This document shows positions 47,246 to 60,587 of a DNA stretch of 64,000 nucleotides, one piece after another (the stretch's first letter is position 1; each line of letters opens with the position of its first letter). The notes beneath the pieces are model-generated. The model was not told the origin of the DNA. It searched no databases and saw only the letters and a list, made by a program, of their open reading frames with translations. The stretch comes from Chrysoperla carnea (Eukaryota > Arthropoda > Insecta > Neuroptera > Chrysopidae), in assembly GCF_905475395.1 (NCBI RefSeq), contig NC_058337.1, positions 87,228,368 to 87,292,367 on the forward strand. The letters run 5' to 3'. Both the position numbers and the translations under genes were made by a program.

Positions 47246-48094
47246 TTTAGTTTTTTTACTGTTCCTAAAACACTTAAATATGAAAAATTTATAAAATTTG
47301 TAATACCAGGAAATAAGTAATTATTTTCCTCATGGAAATTTTTTGAAAAAAATTTAATCTAGAGAATTTATGGCATTTTGAATTGGACTTTAAATGGTTC
47401 TAGTTCCTTAGTAGAAAAATACATCTACTGTAGGTAAATAATATGATTACATAAAGAGTATAACATTATAAAACATTAAATAACATTAAAATTTATGAGA
47501 AACATAAATTATGAATTTATGTTTATGAATTACAAATGTAATATGGATAAAAGAGCGGGATTAAAATAGTAAATTATTCATTCACTCATCATTTTATTTT
47601 ATTTTTTATTTTTTTAGAGTAAGACATATTGAGTATCAAGTTGCGGGTAACAGAGTAAGTATTAGATTTTGATAACACTATACTTTATATGAACAATAAT
47701 TAAAATATTCAGTACACTTTAAAATTTAATTGTTAAAATAAATAATATACATAAATTCAGGAAAACGCGTCATAACATGGCGCGCAAATGAGTATATTTT
47801 ATTTAGGGTACCTTGATTACGTCGACCAGCCAACCAAATACCAACGATGGTGTATGAAATACACATCGTAAAGATATATCAATGTTTGTCCTGAAAGGTA
47901 TATAGTTGTAGTACATGTTGTCTACCCCATATAGTTTAATGTCTATAAACAGTGAAAATCCTTTATAATGAAATCTAGAAAAACTCTGTCATTTAAATGG
48001 TTACAAAAAATAGAACTGACGAAAAATGTACTTAGAAAGAAGTAAAAAATAATTCTCAATATTATGCTCAACAATATTTATAAATTTTTTAGAA

Positions 48095-48345
48095 AATTAA
48101 AAAAATAATTATAAAAATCAAAAAAACCCGAGTTAAATATAAACTGAAAAGAAAAAAACAAGTCCAGCAGTTTACATAGTGACATTAATACCAAGACTCA
48201 TTTAAATCTACACCGGCTCGAAACTTCCCAATAATTGGTTCCGACTGTTAAAGTCGCTATGTAAACTGCTGGACTTGTTTTTTTTTCTTTTCAGTTTATA
48301 TTTAACTCAGTCGGGTTTCTTGAATTTTTTAATTATTTTATTTTA
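48095..48345. mobile_element. Fold-back element with a strong inner stem
   Basis: The arm 'aaacccgagttaaatataaactgaaaagaaaa' followed by 'acaagtccagcagtttacatag' (48123-48180) is matched by its complement at 48262-48318. Looser AT-rich pairing extends outwards to about 48095 and 48345. The loop of about 75 bp has no feature. Confidence 0.85.
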
Positions 48346-48364
48346 TTTTACCCTTTTTAGTTAG

Positions 48365-48850
48365 GAATCAAATACCTATTCAACGATACCCCACTTACCA
48401 TAGTTTGTCGACTTTCATTTTCAGCCTAAGTATGTATGTTTGGTCCTTTTTAGGCGCTGTAGATAGCAAACGCGTGAACCTTTTTAAATGGTTATTACGT
48501 TAAACGATTTGTCTATTTAATAGCTATTCAATGATACCCCACTTGACATAGTTCGCTCACTTTTATTTTGTTTCTTCGTCTGGTGGTCGCCATATTGAAT
48601 TTTCATTATTGCCATATCTCCAGTAACTACTTGCAAGGTTAAGCCAAATCGATCGACTTGGCTTAACCTTGACGTTTTGTCTCTAGTGTGCTGCATAGGA
48701 ATACACATTCATTCTTTTTCACAATATGGCGTCTGGTGGTAGCCATATTAAATTTTAATTATTGCTATGTCTTTAGAAGTACTCGCAAGGTTAAGACAAT
48801 TCAATTGTCGTCAGAATCATCAAAATTGGCCGAAGTGATTGACCTCGTTA
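48365..48850 (+). repeat. Degenerate ~150-bp tandem repeat with internal hairpin
   Basis: 'gataccccactt(a/g)(a/c)catagtt' occurs at 48389 and 48533. 'gtctggtggt(c/a)gccatatt(g/a)aattttaattattgc' and 'ctcgcaaggttaag' occur at about 48578 and 48730. The periods are therefore about 145-155 bp. Inside, CAAGGTTAAGCCAA (48634-48647) and its exact complement (48658-48671) form a hairpin with a 10-nt loop. The 60-codon frames here carry no domain. Confidence 0.65.
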
Positions 48851-51800
48851 AGTTACGTGATCACAAATAAAAAGAACAAATTATTCAGATTATAGAGAGA
48901 TATATAAATAGAATTTTCAATAGACCGATACCGATGAGGAACACAGAATTCTCGACACCAAGCAAACATACATTTAGAAATATTAATAATAGATTAGAAT
49001 CAATCTTCTAATTTGAATTCTGTCATTGAATTCTGAATTTAAGTTGCCTTCTTCTGAGGATCTTTTTCCAATAAAATTTACTTTTTTTAAATCTTTCACG
49101 AAAAATTATTTTGGAATTTTTTTCCAAGGGATGTGTAATCCATACATCCTCTTTATTAAGCACAATCTGCAATAACCTTGCTAATTTCAATTTTTAATAA
49201 GTACAAAATCCGATTCTTTGTAAATATATTATACACTTCGAAAAAAATAAAAAGGGGGTATTTTTGGTTTCGTTAAAAATCCACAATATTTTTAGGAATG
49301 TAATTTTGTTATTCTTCCTTTTGGGCTCTATCAGGGTTCATTTTTAAGGTAAAAAAAACGACCTTGAAAATGCGTAGCTTCAATGTACTCTTGAACGCGA
49401 ATTGTTGTCATGGCAATTGGTAATTCAATACTATTTGTTGATTAGTATGAAAACAAAAATCACTGATAAAATCAACATTCAAGACTCGTCACATGATGGG
49501 GGATCATTTTACCTATTATAATTTTACACACAAAATAGGAATCATTTTAACATATATAAAGGGGATCATTTTACCCGTAACGACATATTTGAATATCGTC
49601 ATAAAAACTGACCTCATTTATTATTATAAGGCTAATCAACAGAAGCTAAGAATAAAACAACCAGCCGGCAAATACTAACAAAAAAAATTTTTTTATATTG
49701 AAAATTGTCTTACCATACATAGATCATAATATTTTTGCTACGAAACACAAATTAGCTTATACATCGCCACAAGTCTTTGTATACTAGATGCCTTTAATGG
49801 TTCACTTAACATAACGAGGGATCATTATATAGCACTTTTTCCTAGTTAGTTTTAGAAGGCAGAAGGCAGTTTTTAAATATTTTCTCAAATAAAAATTGTT
49901 TCAGGTTTGTGATAACGAAACCACATATAACATTATCAACGAATTATTAGATACTTTTTAAACTCCTACAGTGCTCAAGGACTAACAGTATCTATTATCT
50001 ATTAAGGAATCCAGAAATTGCCGATATCAGTATAAGTGATTTTCACTATCAATGTATTATATATACGACTCTATACCAACGTAAAATTGGTTTTCGATGA
50101 TACGTTTCTAAGGGTTGTAGATTCCTACGTCATGTCAGTTGTATATTAAACGTACTGAGGGAATGTTACAGTGAAAATATTCCATTGTTGAATTTGATAA
50201 ATATCGCGATTGAATTGTTGTGTTCTGTTGTTGTTTTTTTATATGATTATATAAAATTCATTGTCATTTGTTTTTTAATTTTCTAATTCGGGTATATTAT
50301 TTAAAATAATGTGTGATAATTTCTAATTAATTAAATTAAAATATCTATTGTGTTTGATAATTTCTTAATAAATATATTTAATTATATTTTAATTTGATTC
50401 TATATCTATAATAATATTAAAATGTTAGCTTTATTGATATAATATAATATATTATATATAGTATATTTATAATATGCTTTCTTTAATAGAATATCGACAT
50501 ATTAATTTTAGTGATTTACCTATTGTTATTTGCTTGATTGTTTTTAATAAACTGATAGTTTAATTCATTAATTTTGTTATGATTATTATAAATAATGCAT
50601 TTAGATTTATGAAAAATGCATTTATTTTTCGCGTAAATACAAAACATCTGTTTTGTAGAGAGTGGCTCAAAAGTTTCTAGACTTTTTTGCAATACAAAAA
50701 AATTTTATTGTTCAGTACTTTTCATTATGAAATCGTATTAAATTTTACAACAATTTATCTTAATCTTGGTATATTGTTTGAATAGATATCAAATTTTACA
50801 GTTTTTAGATAATAAAATCAAAAAAGTTGTAGATAATGTTGTGGCTTTCAACTAATGCATCTCTGAAGCAATAATACCTGAATATGCGATTACTGATTAT
50901 TATTTCCAACAATATTTTTTGTTTTTTGTTCTAATTATTTATTATCCACTTGTTAAGGTATTCCCTAATAGTTTTTTAAACCTAATATTAATTAAATAGT
51001 GAAAAACCTTTTTCTTGGTAAAGTTTGATTCATTTAGTTTATTTAAGTTTATTTTTATGAAAAAATTGAGATAAAATATGATAATTACTTTAGTTTATTA
51101 ACCCCCCCCCCCTTCTTTAATCAAAAAGTACAAAGAGAGTGGGCAAGAAGGGACATCTGCCCCCTTAAAATTTTAAGAATACTATTCTTTTCTTGCACGA
51201 TTTTCCATCGCGATAAATAAGTAATTGCTCTTTGAGAATGTAATTCAATAGATCGAGCGGTTTTTACAGAAAAAATATTATTGAATACTCCTCAAAAAAA
51301 GATAACTCCTAACGCTGTATCCGAAATTTTATACGGCCGAGCTATTTTTTAGCCTTTTTATATTGCGAAGGGTAGACTGTATTCTGCTATTCCATTTTTT
51401 TAATCTTCGTATGTACAACTGGAAACTAGCTATTTGTAGTAGAATTCTAAAATCGCACTGAAAAAGAAAGTTGATCCTACATCCATAAAACTAAAATACA
51501 ACAAGTAATTCGTGCGAATTGGCTATTACTCATTTGAGTTGACAAAGCACCCAACGTAGTAAAATATACTAATATGTAAGCGTTTGTTTGCTGATCTCTT
51601 TGCATGTCAATGGCTTCGTAACGGATAAACTGCAGGGGTAATGATTTCAATGGCAGTTTTATCTGTAAACGGTGCGAATATAGTTGAAAAAATCAAAGCC
51701 ATAGATGAATAATTTTTCGTAAATAGGTATGTACAATTATAAATCAATTAAAATTTGTTTAAGAAATATACTCCCCCGCAAAAAAGGTATATCAGGGTAT

Positions 51801-52283
51801 ATTTCGACGAAAAATGATTGGATCTGAATGTAATATATGTTATAGCTTGTAATTTCTAGTTTTTAAATCAATATCTGAAACATTTTTATCATCCTTTCAT
51901 ATTTTATTCACAGGGCTAAAACGCTGAGAAAATTTATTTTTTAATTTGAAATAAATTTTAAAAGCGTGCACGGGGTGCATAAGTATTTGAACAAGAAATT
52001 GAGTATGTGTAATCAAAAGCTTGTTGACTTCTCATGAGTTTCTTAGATCGCGTTATTCGCCGACACAGAAAAATAGACACTTTTCACATTAAACTGCCGT
52101 ATCTCCTCAAATAATGACCTTACAGAAATAAATCTGCACTTTTTGTAATTAGAGACATTTATCATGATGTTTAAAATGATTTTTTGTTAATAAATTGATT
52201 TTTTAGATGGATATATAGCGTCCTAGTTGTGTCTTATGATTTCTTCGGTTTCAGATTCATTCGAATGATTGATTATATCAAAA

Positions 52284-52979
52284 ACTAGACGTAGGGGCGT
52301 CGCCATCCAAAAGGTCTGAGAGAGGAAAACTGAAAGGTACAGAATATAAATTACAAGAAACAAATTTTAAATGGACATTTTTCTAAAATTGCTAAAAAGG
52401 TCAAACAGAATTTTTGCGGTTTTCTTATTATTGAAGATTCTTTGGGATTTTAATAAAGCATTTTTTGAGGAGATTTCATTCATTTACAAATATTTCTTCA
52501 TTATTTTATGCAAAACGACCCTCAATAGTCGCGTATTCCGATTACAGTGACAGACGAACCGACTGTTTTTATACTGCAAAACACTCTAAAAATTTCAATT
52601 ATATCATTTTATTCATCTATTAATACTTTCGTACTAGCTCTTGGGTTGCGAACTTTACAGTAGGATTTGGTTATATATGAAGGGTGAAGCGTTTTCTTTC
52701 ATATAATCAGTAAATAAAAATGGCTGGGCAAGGTTTAATAAACGGGCTTGCAAAATATATAGAAGAGAAAAAACGCGAAAATGGTATTGCTTTAAAATTA
52801 GATCTATTTTATCATTAATATATCTGAAATGCGATTTTATCAATGAAAATGAAAGTTTGAATTTAATAGAATCTAACATTTTTTAATCAAATGCGTAGAC
52901 GTTGAACTATTTTTGGGAATCTCTGAAGGGAACTAGCTACCCCTACCAGCGCCTCTTTGGCAACGCCCATGTCTAGACG
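52284..52979. mobile_element. Non-autonomous hAT-like element with 7/8-bp target duplication
   Basis: The core 52292-52971 starts TAGGGGCGTCGCCA and ends in the complement of CATGGGCGTTGCCA. The flanks are ACTAGACG (52284-52291) and TCTAGACG (52972-52979), a likely 8-bp duplication with one change. Ends of the form (C/T)A(G/T)GGGCG and 8-bp duplications fit hAT. The 680 bp carry no transposase. Confidence 0.7.
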
Positions 52980-53507
52980 TTAAAAATCTATACCCTTGAA
53001 CATATTCCATCAAGAAAAAAATTTCTGCAGTAAATTGCATTATGAAGCACTTTTTTTTGCTCTGACTCTTCGAATAATTAAAAACATTCAAATAATATCA
53101 ATAGTAAAATCGAAAATATTTTTTATAATAGTTTAGTGACTTTTGGGCCATCTCTATTTTTTTCATTTCTATAAAAGTTTAAATATAATTCTATTGTTTT
53201 TATTCTTGAACAAAGATCTTGAGAAACACGTCTTTGTTTTTCATACAGTTCTCTGTTCATATAGAATAGAAATTCTAAGTGCATCGAATCTAAAATATAT
53301 AAGGGTTTTACATATACAATATACATTGTACATATTGTCTACAATAACGGATGGTTGCTTATATTTTGACTTTTGATCGTAAAAATGTACCAAGCAGCGC
53401 ATCAACAAAGTTTATGTCAGAATTTTATATGATTGCAGTACTATAAGCTCAATGTTCTCTTTTCTAATATGCATACAAACTAAAACTGTTCATATAAACA
53501 AAAAAAA

Positions 53508-53700
53508 GACTTATGTACTGAATGAATGTAAATGTAGAAAATCCTTACAAATTTGCAAGAAGGAAGTGCCGCTATTTTGACAAAACCGCTTCGGCCTATA
53601 TCTCCGTCACCGTGTACTTTACTCTTTAGACCAAAATGGTAATAACTTTTATATTGTAAATTAATCTTTTTTGTTTTTTTGTATCACTTTACGACTTATC
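53508..53700 (+). repeat. Dispersed element F, copy 2
   Basis: Aligns with 44255-44470 along 'gaatgtaaatgtagaaaatccttacaaatttg', 'ggaagtgccgctattttgaca', 'cggcctatatctccgt' and 'accgtgtactttac'. Non-coding. Confidence 0.65.
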
Positions 53701-54433
53701 TTACTCTGGCAAGTTTTTTTCTGTCCTACCCCTATCTGAAACTATCAATTTTAACGATAAATGTTTTAGACGTCACTTAATCCGAATCTGTCCATAAAAA
53801 AATATGAAAATTCAAAATGGTGGCCGAAAAATTTAATTTTTAGCTACTCGATTAATAAAAATTTATCAAGAAAATATTATTATTCTGAACGTTTTTCGAA
53901 GTCACTGATTCATAATCTAGATAGAATAGAGTCAGGGCAGCGGCCCTCTTCATCATTGATCTGAATTTATCAATGATTTAGCTGGGTACGCCCAAAGGAA
54001 AGGAGAATCAAAGTGGCAAAAAGAGATTTAACAACTGAAATAAGTAGCTTTTGTTGACTTTGTTGTGGGAAGTTCTGCAATCATAACATCAGCTAATTGT
54101 AATATCTGTTAAATTTTCAATAAGCGCAGGGTATACGCTAATTTATTTGATCAAACCATATACACCATGTACCGCCGTATAATCTCCATTACAGTAGCAG
54201 ATGTGGGAGTATTCTGGTACAGTCGACTAATCTTTATTATAACACCTAATACAGACAAGAGAGAATTTTTTCTTGTTTCGGCTTAGATCTTTGTAAGTGT
54301 GCCAAAAATGGTAATAACAATTACGTAATTAAGTTTTTTATGTTTTTTATGAAACGAGGATCACTTGCCGTTTACGACTTATACTATTATTACGATTTAT
54401 TTATTGACTCTTTGACCGATATCTCTTCTGATA

Positions 54434-55002
54434 ATAGTCCAATAAAATGAAGATTTAAACTACCATCAAAACGGAAGCCTGCATTTTTGAATATAAGTCT
54501 TGATATAAATTTGAAGTATACTTAGTAAAAAATATTGAATTCTATTAAGGGGGTAGAAAAACATTAAAAACTACCCCCAAAATAACTTTTTAGAAAATAT
54601 CTTGAAAACATACGAAGATATGGAAGTCTTGAATAAAAAATGTAGATACTAAAATTTTCTATAAAGTCATTTCTAATCACTTTTGAGGTATTTGTAATAG
54701 AAATCGAGATATTTGCAATAAAAAAATCTAATTTATAGCTCAGTCGCGTATATATGAAAATATTTTTCCCCGGAAAATCGGAAAAATCCCCCAAAAATTA
54801 CGTTTTTCAGTTCTATGGTAAGGAACAATTCGGTGTTAAAAACTACCAATTTGGGGGTAGTTTTTATTGATTTTTTACCCCCTTAATAGAATTCCATATT
54901 ATTTAACTATGTGTACTTAAAATTTATGTCAAAACGAACTTATATTCCAAAATGCAGGCTTCCGTTTTGATGGTAGTTTAAATCTTCATTTTATTGGACT
55001 AT
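54434..55002. mobile_element. 569-bp fold-back element with ~150-bp arms
   Basis: Begins ATAGTCCAATAAAATGAAGA and ends in its exact complement. The arms continue through 'ttaaactaccatcaaaacggaagcctgcattttt', 'gaattctattaagggggta' and 'aaaaactacccccaaa'. The loop (about 54590-54835) is AT-rich; the reverse 76-codon frame there (54564-54794) is chance. Confidence 0.85.
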
Positions 55003-55097
55003 AATTACTTAAACGATAAAATGCTCATAACTAAACTTTTAAATAATTTCCTTCAACTTTTACTTTTAACTTTTCTAAAAATAATATTCATGAAATT

Positions 55098-55255
55098 ATT
55101 ATGCGTTCCGACCATGGAGATATTACGCGGCTACAATTAAGGAGATCTTGTTCGAAACGGTTTTTCTCAAAATGGTGACACTTTCGCTCTCCAAATATTA
55201 TATATGGAAATATATATGGATTTTGAGAATTTACATACAGTACGTGATACTGAAT
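55098..55255 (-). repeat. Dispersed element F, copy 3 (inverted)
   Basis: Its reverse complement reads 'gtactgtatgtaaat', 'atttggagagcgaaagtgtcaccattttgagaaaaaccg' and 'tatctccatggtcgg', in line with copies 1 and 2 but more diverged. Confidence 0.55.
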
Positions 55256-58200
55256 CTATTAAAAACAGAAATAACTCCTGTGATTTAGTGCATTATGGAC
55301 AATAGTAACGGACTTCTCGCTAATACCTGCATTAACCACCCCAGTGCAGTATATCCAGCAGAAATATAGATATATCCTTCAAAACACTATTCTAATTTTA
55401 TTCCCATTTATTCTTATGCCATGATGGACTGACTAATCACGGTTCAGATTTAGTATAATTAACAAGTTTTACTTACCTTGGTAACAACATAAGTTGCCAA
55501 GAAACAAAATTATATTATCTAATATTTAACAAACTTTATTCTTCTTAAAATATTTTGACATGAATCTTGTTATTATTCTATCGGGTACAATTCATTATAA
55601 TAACGAAGCGTAAAATTCATCTAATAATTTAATTATTCCCGTTGGCCTTAGGCAGATTATAACGTAAATAATATATAATGTATTGTTTGTAGGTATACAA
55701 CTTTTGTATAATTCATAAGAGAGTTGTTAAAGAGATTTGAGGGTTATTGGTGAATATCTCGTAGTTCACTAATAAATTAAAATTTGGTTGCCGCAGATAA
55801 TTAAATTTATTAAAAAAATATGTAGCAAAAGAGCTGATGGCTATTAGTACAGGTATTATAGTTGTTATCAATGTACAGGATGTAGGTACAAAAATAGTAT
55901 ATTTTGCTTAATAGGTTACTGTAAGTGTTTAATTAAAAAATATCTATTCGTATTCACGAAGTTTTTAATAATTATCTTAGAATATAAATAATTTTAAGTA
56001 GGTAATTTATTTTTTATTTAGAAGCTCATGTGTAGGTAATAGGTATATTTTGTGAGCTTTTTTGTAGCACAAATTCTAAGCGAATGGTTTTCTTGATTCT
56101 ATTATGTACACTTCAATTTACTTAATAATTATCTTATTTAAAAAAATTTTTATTCTTTATTAAAATTTTTAAATCTTAATTGTGTTTATTTTTATCCATT
56201 TGAAATTTTATAAATAAAAAACCGATCATTTTTGATGATTTCCTGATGATTTTATTACTGTAAATGAATTTGAACAATATTTATGCTAACTCTTATTCGT
56301 ACCGTGCATGAGTTTTATTGGAGGCGTTTATATAGTAACGATACACTACTTTATTAATATAATTGTATGGATGGATATATAATTCTCTGGATTGTATACA
56401 TAGTTTATACTGAAAATTTAATATTATTTTCTAACAAATTTCAATAATTAATTATGTTTACATACATTTAAAAAATATTATTTATGCAATTGTGTTTCTT
56501 ATTTTCATAATTGCAACAATTTTAATTAATTGTTATTTTTCAATAATTTTATTTTGACATTTACTACATCACTTACATGTAAAGAATTGAAAATTAGCCA
56601 TAACAGCCTCCTTTAACGCCAAAATTAATCACTGGAAACGCTGGCGTCGATTCGATTGTCCCTACCATGACTACGCCCACAACGAATAAGTAAAAAGCTT
56701 ATCACTTACATTCTTTTTAATGTTTGCAATGGTGGTAGTTTTTGTAAGAGTAATTTGTAAGTACCAACTTTTTTAAACAATGGGAAAAATGTAGATATGA
56801 TAAAGCTATGCACAATGCTTTTTTAGTGTCAACTATTCAAAAGGGGAGAAAACGCAAAAATTGTGTTTACGGCAGGCGAAGTCTGTACTGCTCTTATTTT
56901 ATTATTTAATATAACACAATTAACCTGAACCATAACTGATAGGAATTTTTAAAAATTTCAACCATCAGCTTTACAGGATAGCTACATCAGAAAGAATGCT
57001 TAAACGATAAATAGATATTAATTTCTACATTCAACGGCATACCTTATCACAATTTATTTAAGTCCTAAATTTTGGATAATTTTTTTCGTTTTTTAGATCT
57101 GAATTTGATTAAAATAAATTTTTAGTTTTATTGTTGTCTTAAATTATAAAAAAAATACAAAATAACTTGATATATAAATAAGTTATGTATTTTATAAATT
57201 ATTTATTTCGTAGACAACTTTTTATGTGTATACGTAATACAAGTTGCCTATAAAAGTGTAAATAAAAAGTATATTGAACTTTTTTATGTTGTATTTTTGT
57301 GTAGACTGATTTCAACCATATTCTACAAACAATTTACTGCGTGAAATTATCTCAATTTGTTAATAAATCAAAATTGAGTTCGTTTTTTTATTGTCTTTGA
57401 TGATATTAAAAAATATAATAAAAAGTTTGAGTAATAAAATTTATTTACACTTTAACGTAACCAATGCTATAAAATTTATAATAACTAGAAAAAGCTTTTG
57501 CCTCCAAATTCATTATAGAATCGTTACTTCCTGATCTAAAGTAGCTCATAGGCAAACTAATTGCCTAAGCTGTCGTATACTGCGTGTTCTAAGCAAGACT
57601 TTTCTGAATACGACTCTATGGCGAATGCACTTCATAATGTCACCTTTTAATGATTAATATCAGTGTGGGAGCAGAAGCGTGAAATCACATTGGGACGAGT
57701 ATAAGTAGCCGGATTAAGTTTTAATATAGTCCTTTTGCGCAAATGTCTTTTTTCTAAAGATAATTTAAAAAGAATGGGTACAATCGAAGAAATCAAGAGA
57801 GACATGTTTGGAAAAATGAAAAAAAAAAATCACCAATATTTTTTGCCTTTATTCTGCATAATGAAATGAAAATCTAATCCTTTGGGATATGGCAGGGCTT
57901 AACTTTAAAATCTGAAATGGAGATCCCTTTTTTATTACATATTCAGATTTTCCATGTTTAAAGCTTAAAATTATCATGCAGTTGCGTAGTGGAATAGTAT
58001 TTTAATAATTTTTTATTAGTCTGATTAATTTCAACAAAAATTACGAAAATATTTTTTTGCAATTGTAGCATTTACTAACGTTAGTGGAAAATCTATTTCA
58101 GCTAGGCATCTATGTATGATAAATTCATGAAATTAATTAAACACTTTATTATTTTCATAAGGCTATGTAATTTTTCCAAAAATTTACGAAAATTTTTTTT

Positions 58201-59061
58201 TGAAATAGTATAGTTACTTTTTTAACATGGAAAATCTTAATCTGTTATAAAAATGAGGAATTCCATTTATGATTTGAAAATTTAACTCTTGCCCAGTCGA
58301 GGAGATTAGCTAAGAAGGGTGAGGGGTGTTGATCTCTCGAGTTTTTTTTACTGTTCCCATACTTTTTGAATAGTCTTTATATTTGGGCATATATGTCTTA
58401 TTGCGTCGATACCAGTACAGTAATTGCTTAAAATATTCTTTTCTGCGAGTCTTCCTCAAAGAACTTTATCCCTATATCCATCTGAAGGTGTAGCGAATCA
58501 ACTAAACTCGAACATATCACAGATCTACTTCACTAAAATGTCTTGTATTTCGATAAAATAATTTCGATAAAATGTCTTGCATTAAAATGACAAAATCGTC
58601 AGTGTTTCGAAAAATAGTTAAATGAATTTTTCAATATGTTAGCCTTGTAAAAACGTTGGGAATAATTGCTCGTTTTCGCCAAAACTATAATACCTATACT
58701 TCTCAGATCCCTAGATAAAAGGGAGAAAATAAGACCTTAATCTGCCATCATCTTACTGACTATCTGTTTACTTTTTTTTAGCGAATATAGTTTTTGAGGA
58801 AAAAAATGAGTATTTACCATAAATTATTAACTTATTACTCAATTTTTTTACTCAATAAATATTTGCGTTTTTTTTTATCAAAATAAACAACAATGTGTGA
58901 TTTACTTTATAAATTCAGTCATGAACGCCAATTCAATAATAACAAAGAAAAAGTTAACCAAAAAATAAACATCGAATCCAGATAAAAAAAATAACAAGAA
59001 TTTAATGAAATAATATACAGAGACAAGAAAATAATATTAAAAAACAATTGATTAAATAAAG

Positions 59062-59811
59062 CAAGCGACGTCGGCACAAGATCAACCGTACGAGTGGCGT
59101 CGGTTGGTAGGTTCAATTCGACGCCGCGTACAACGACATGCATCAGGTACAAGTACCGAGAGCCCAAGTATATCACCTTCAAACGATACACTACAACGGC
59201 CTACGTCTTTATCACGTAAAAGTTCCTTGACATTCACACGTTTTTCACGTGAAAATAGTAAAGATTCTCTGACAGCTAGCGGCGGAGATACTGTTTACAA
59301 TACTGGTAGTAAAACGACTAGTGATAATATACAACCATCATCGAATCAACAACATGAGACACGAGACGATTTATTTAAATCATTAAAATATAAATCGAAA
59401 AACGTCCATTTTACAACGAAGAAAGCAGATTTTTTGAAAAGTTTTAATAAAAGTAAAGATGTAACATCATCAACATCATCAACAAATACTATAGATTCTC
59501 AAAATATTGCAAATAAGAAAACTGAAATTTTTACAAAAGTGACCAATTCATTCAAATCAAATAGTACAAAATCATCGAATAGTAGTTCTAGCTCATTCAA
59601 ACATAATGTTAATAGTAATAATAAAAAAGAATTATCAACATCATCGTCTGTGAATACACTAACATCAAAAATTAAATTAAAAAATGGTGCTAATAACAGT
59701 GCTGTAAATAGTGACAATCAAGATAGAACTAAAAATGTGACACGAGATGATTTTTTAAAAGCAACTATGAGAATATTTTTAGTTGTTTCACCACCAGTTG
59801 CTAAAGTTCAG
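59062..59811 (+). CDS. Internal serine-rich exon of an unidentified gene
   Basis: One long open frame, preceded by an in-frame TAA at 59053 and a possible AG acceptor at 59060-59061, ends at a good donor (CAG/GTAAAC at 59811/59812) in phase 0. The frame has no start ATG upstream, so this is probably an internal exon. It reads QATSAQDQPYEWRRLVGSI, then RRRVQRHASGTSTESPSISP. A long Ser/Thr/Asn/Lys-rich part follows, with phosphorylation-type motifs (SLSRKSSLTFTRFSREN, SSSSSF). It ends with DDFLKATMRIFLVVSPPVAKVQ, which looks like folded, conserved sequence. Codon use and the absence of stops over 750 bp support coding. I do not recognise the protein: a scaffold, kinase-associated or GEF/GAP-type protein would be compatible, but this is a guess. 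The acceptor is weak, so the exon may start slightly later. Neighbouring exons were not found up to 64000. Confidence 0.6.
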
Positions 59812-60587
59812 GTAAACGTTTCGCTATTTTTTACAAATACTTACAACCTACCTACACTACACAATTAAACAGACAATTTTTAGCGAATTTTGAAAAATGA
59901 TCTTTTTTCGAAGCGTCATATATCATTTGAATAATTTGAACTGTAGAAAATTAAAAAAAGTATAGAGTTGCTTTTGCCGTAGGACGTAAAAGAAAAAAAT
60001 GTTTGAGGAAAAACCGGAAGAAAGTCGAAAAGTTTGCAGTTCCTCCCTTCTCTTTTCGCACAGTGGCCTCGAGGTACAAAACTTGACAATATGTTATGTA
60101 ACCATCCCTGAACAAAACCCTAAAGTTTCATTAACTTTCGACCTTTTTCTACCTGAAACTACCAGTCGACTGTACTAGTAGTCACAATATCGAGTTTACA
60201 TGTTTCACTAATTTTTCGTTTGGAATATTTTGCTGAAATAGCACAAAGTTAGTATCTTGGTCAAATTATATTTATATATTTGTCTTTATAGACTAAGCGT
60301 ATTAACTGAAAAAGTAGTCAATTTAAAAAATAATTAGTTACAGGGCAAACTCAGCAGGAAAGGGTAGATAAAGGGGTTACAAATATTGGGTAAAAATGTT
60401 TGCTAGTGAAGAGGGGTGGCGGTTTTCTAGCTTTTTGCAATTTTAAGTATGTTTTTTGTCTACAATAATATATTTTTATTTTTTTATATAAATTTTCATG
60501 TCTTTACGAAGAAAATGACTGGCGTTAAAAAAAAATTTTTGAGCGGCTTTAAAAAGAGGTCTTTTTTACCATTTTCTCTACTTTGGC
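59812..60587. other. Downstream of the serine-rich exon, no feature recognised
   Basis: Presumed intron. No exon or repeat identified. Confidence 0.4.

Larger units (their letters stand above)
42552..59061. other. 16.5-kb gene-poor region
   Basis: No exon with recognisable protein could be found on either strand. The region holds fold-back elements (43127-43470, 43664-43995, 48095-48345, 54434-55002), family A copies 6 and 7, three copies of a short element F, a hAT-like element (52284-52979) and long AT-rich stretches. A run of eleven C at 51102-51112 and AT-rich stretches at 50260-50640 and 55900-56600 are otherwise unremarkable. It may be an intron or upstream region of the gene represented by the exon at 59062. 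Confidence 0.5.

Noticed and set aside
58919-59191. 90-codon reverse frame overlapping the serine-rich exon
   Set aside because: Shadow of the plus-strand frame, which is much longer and ends at a good splice donor.
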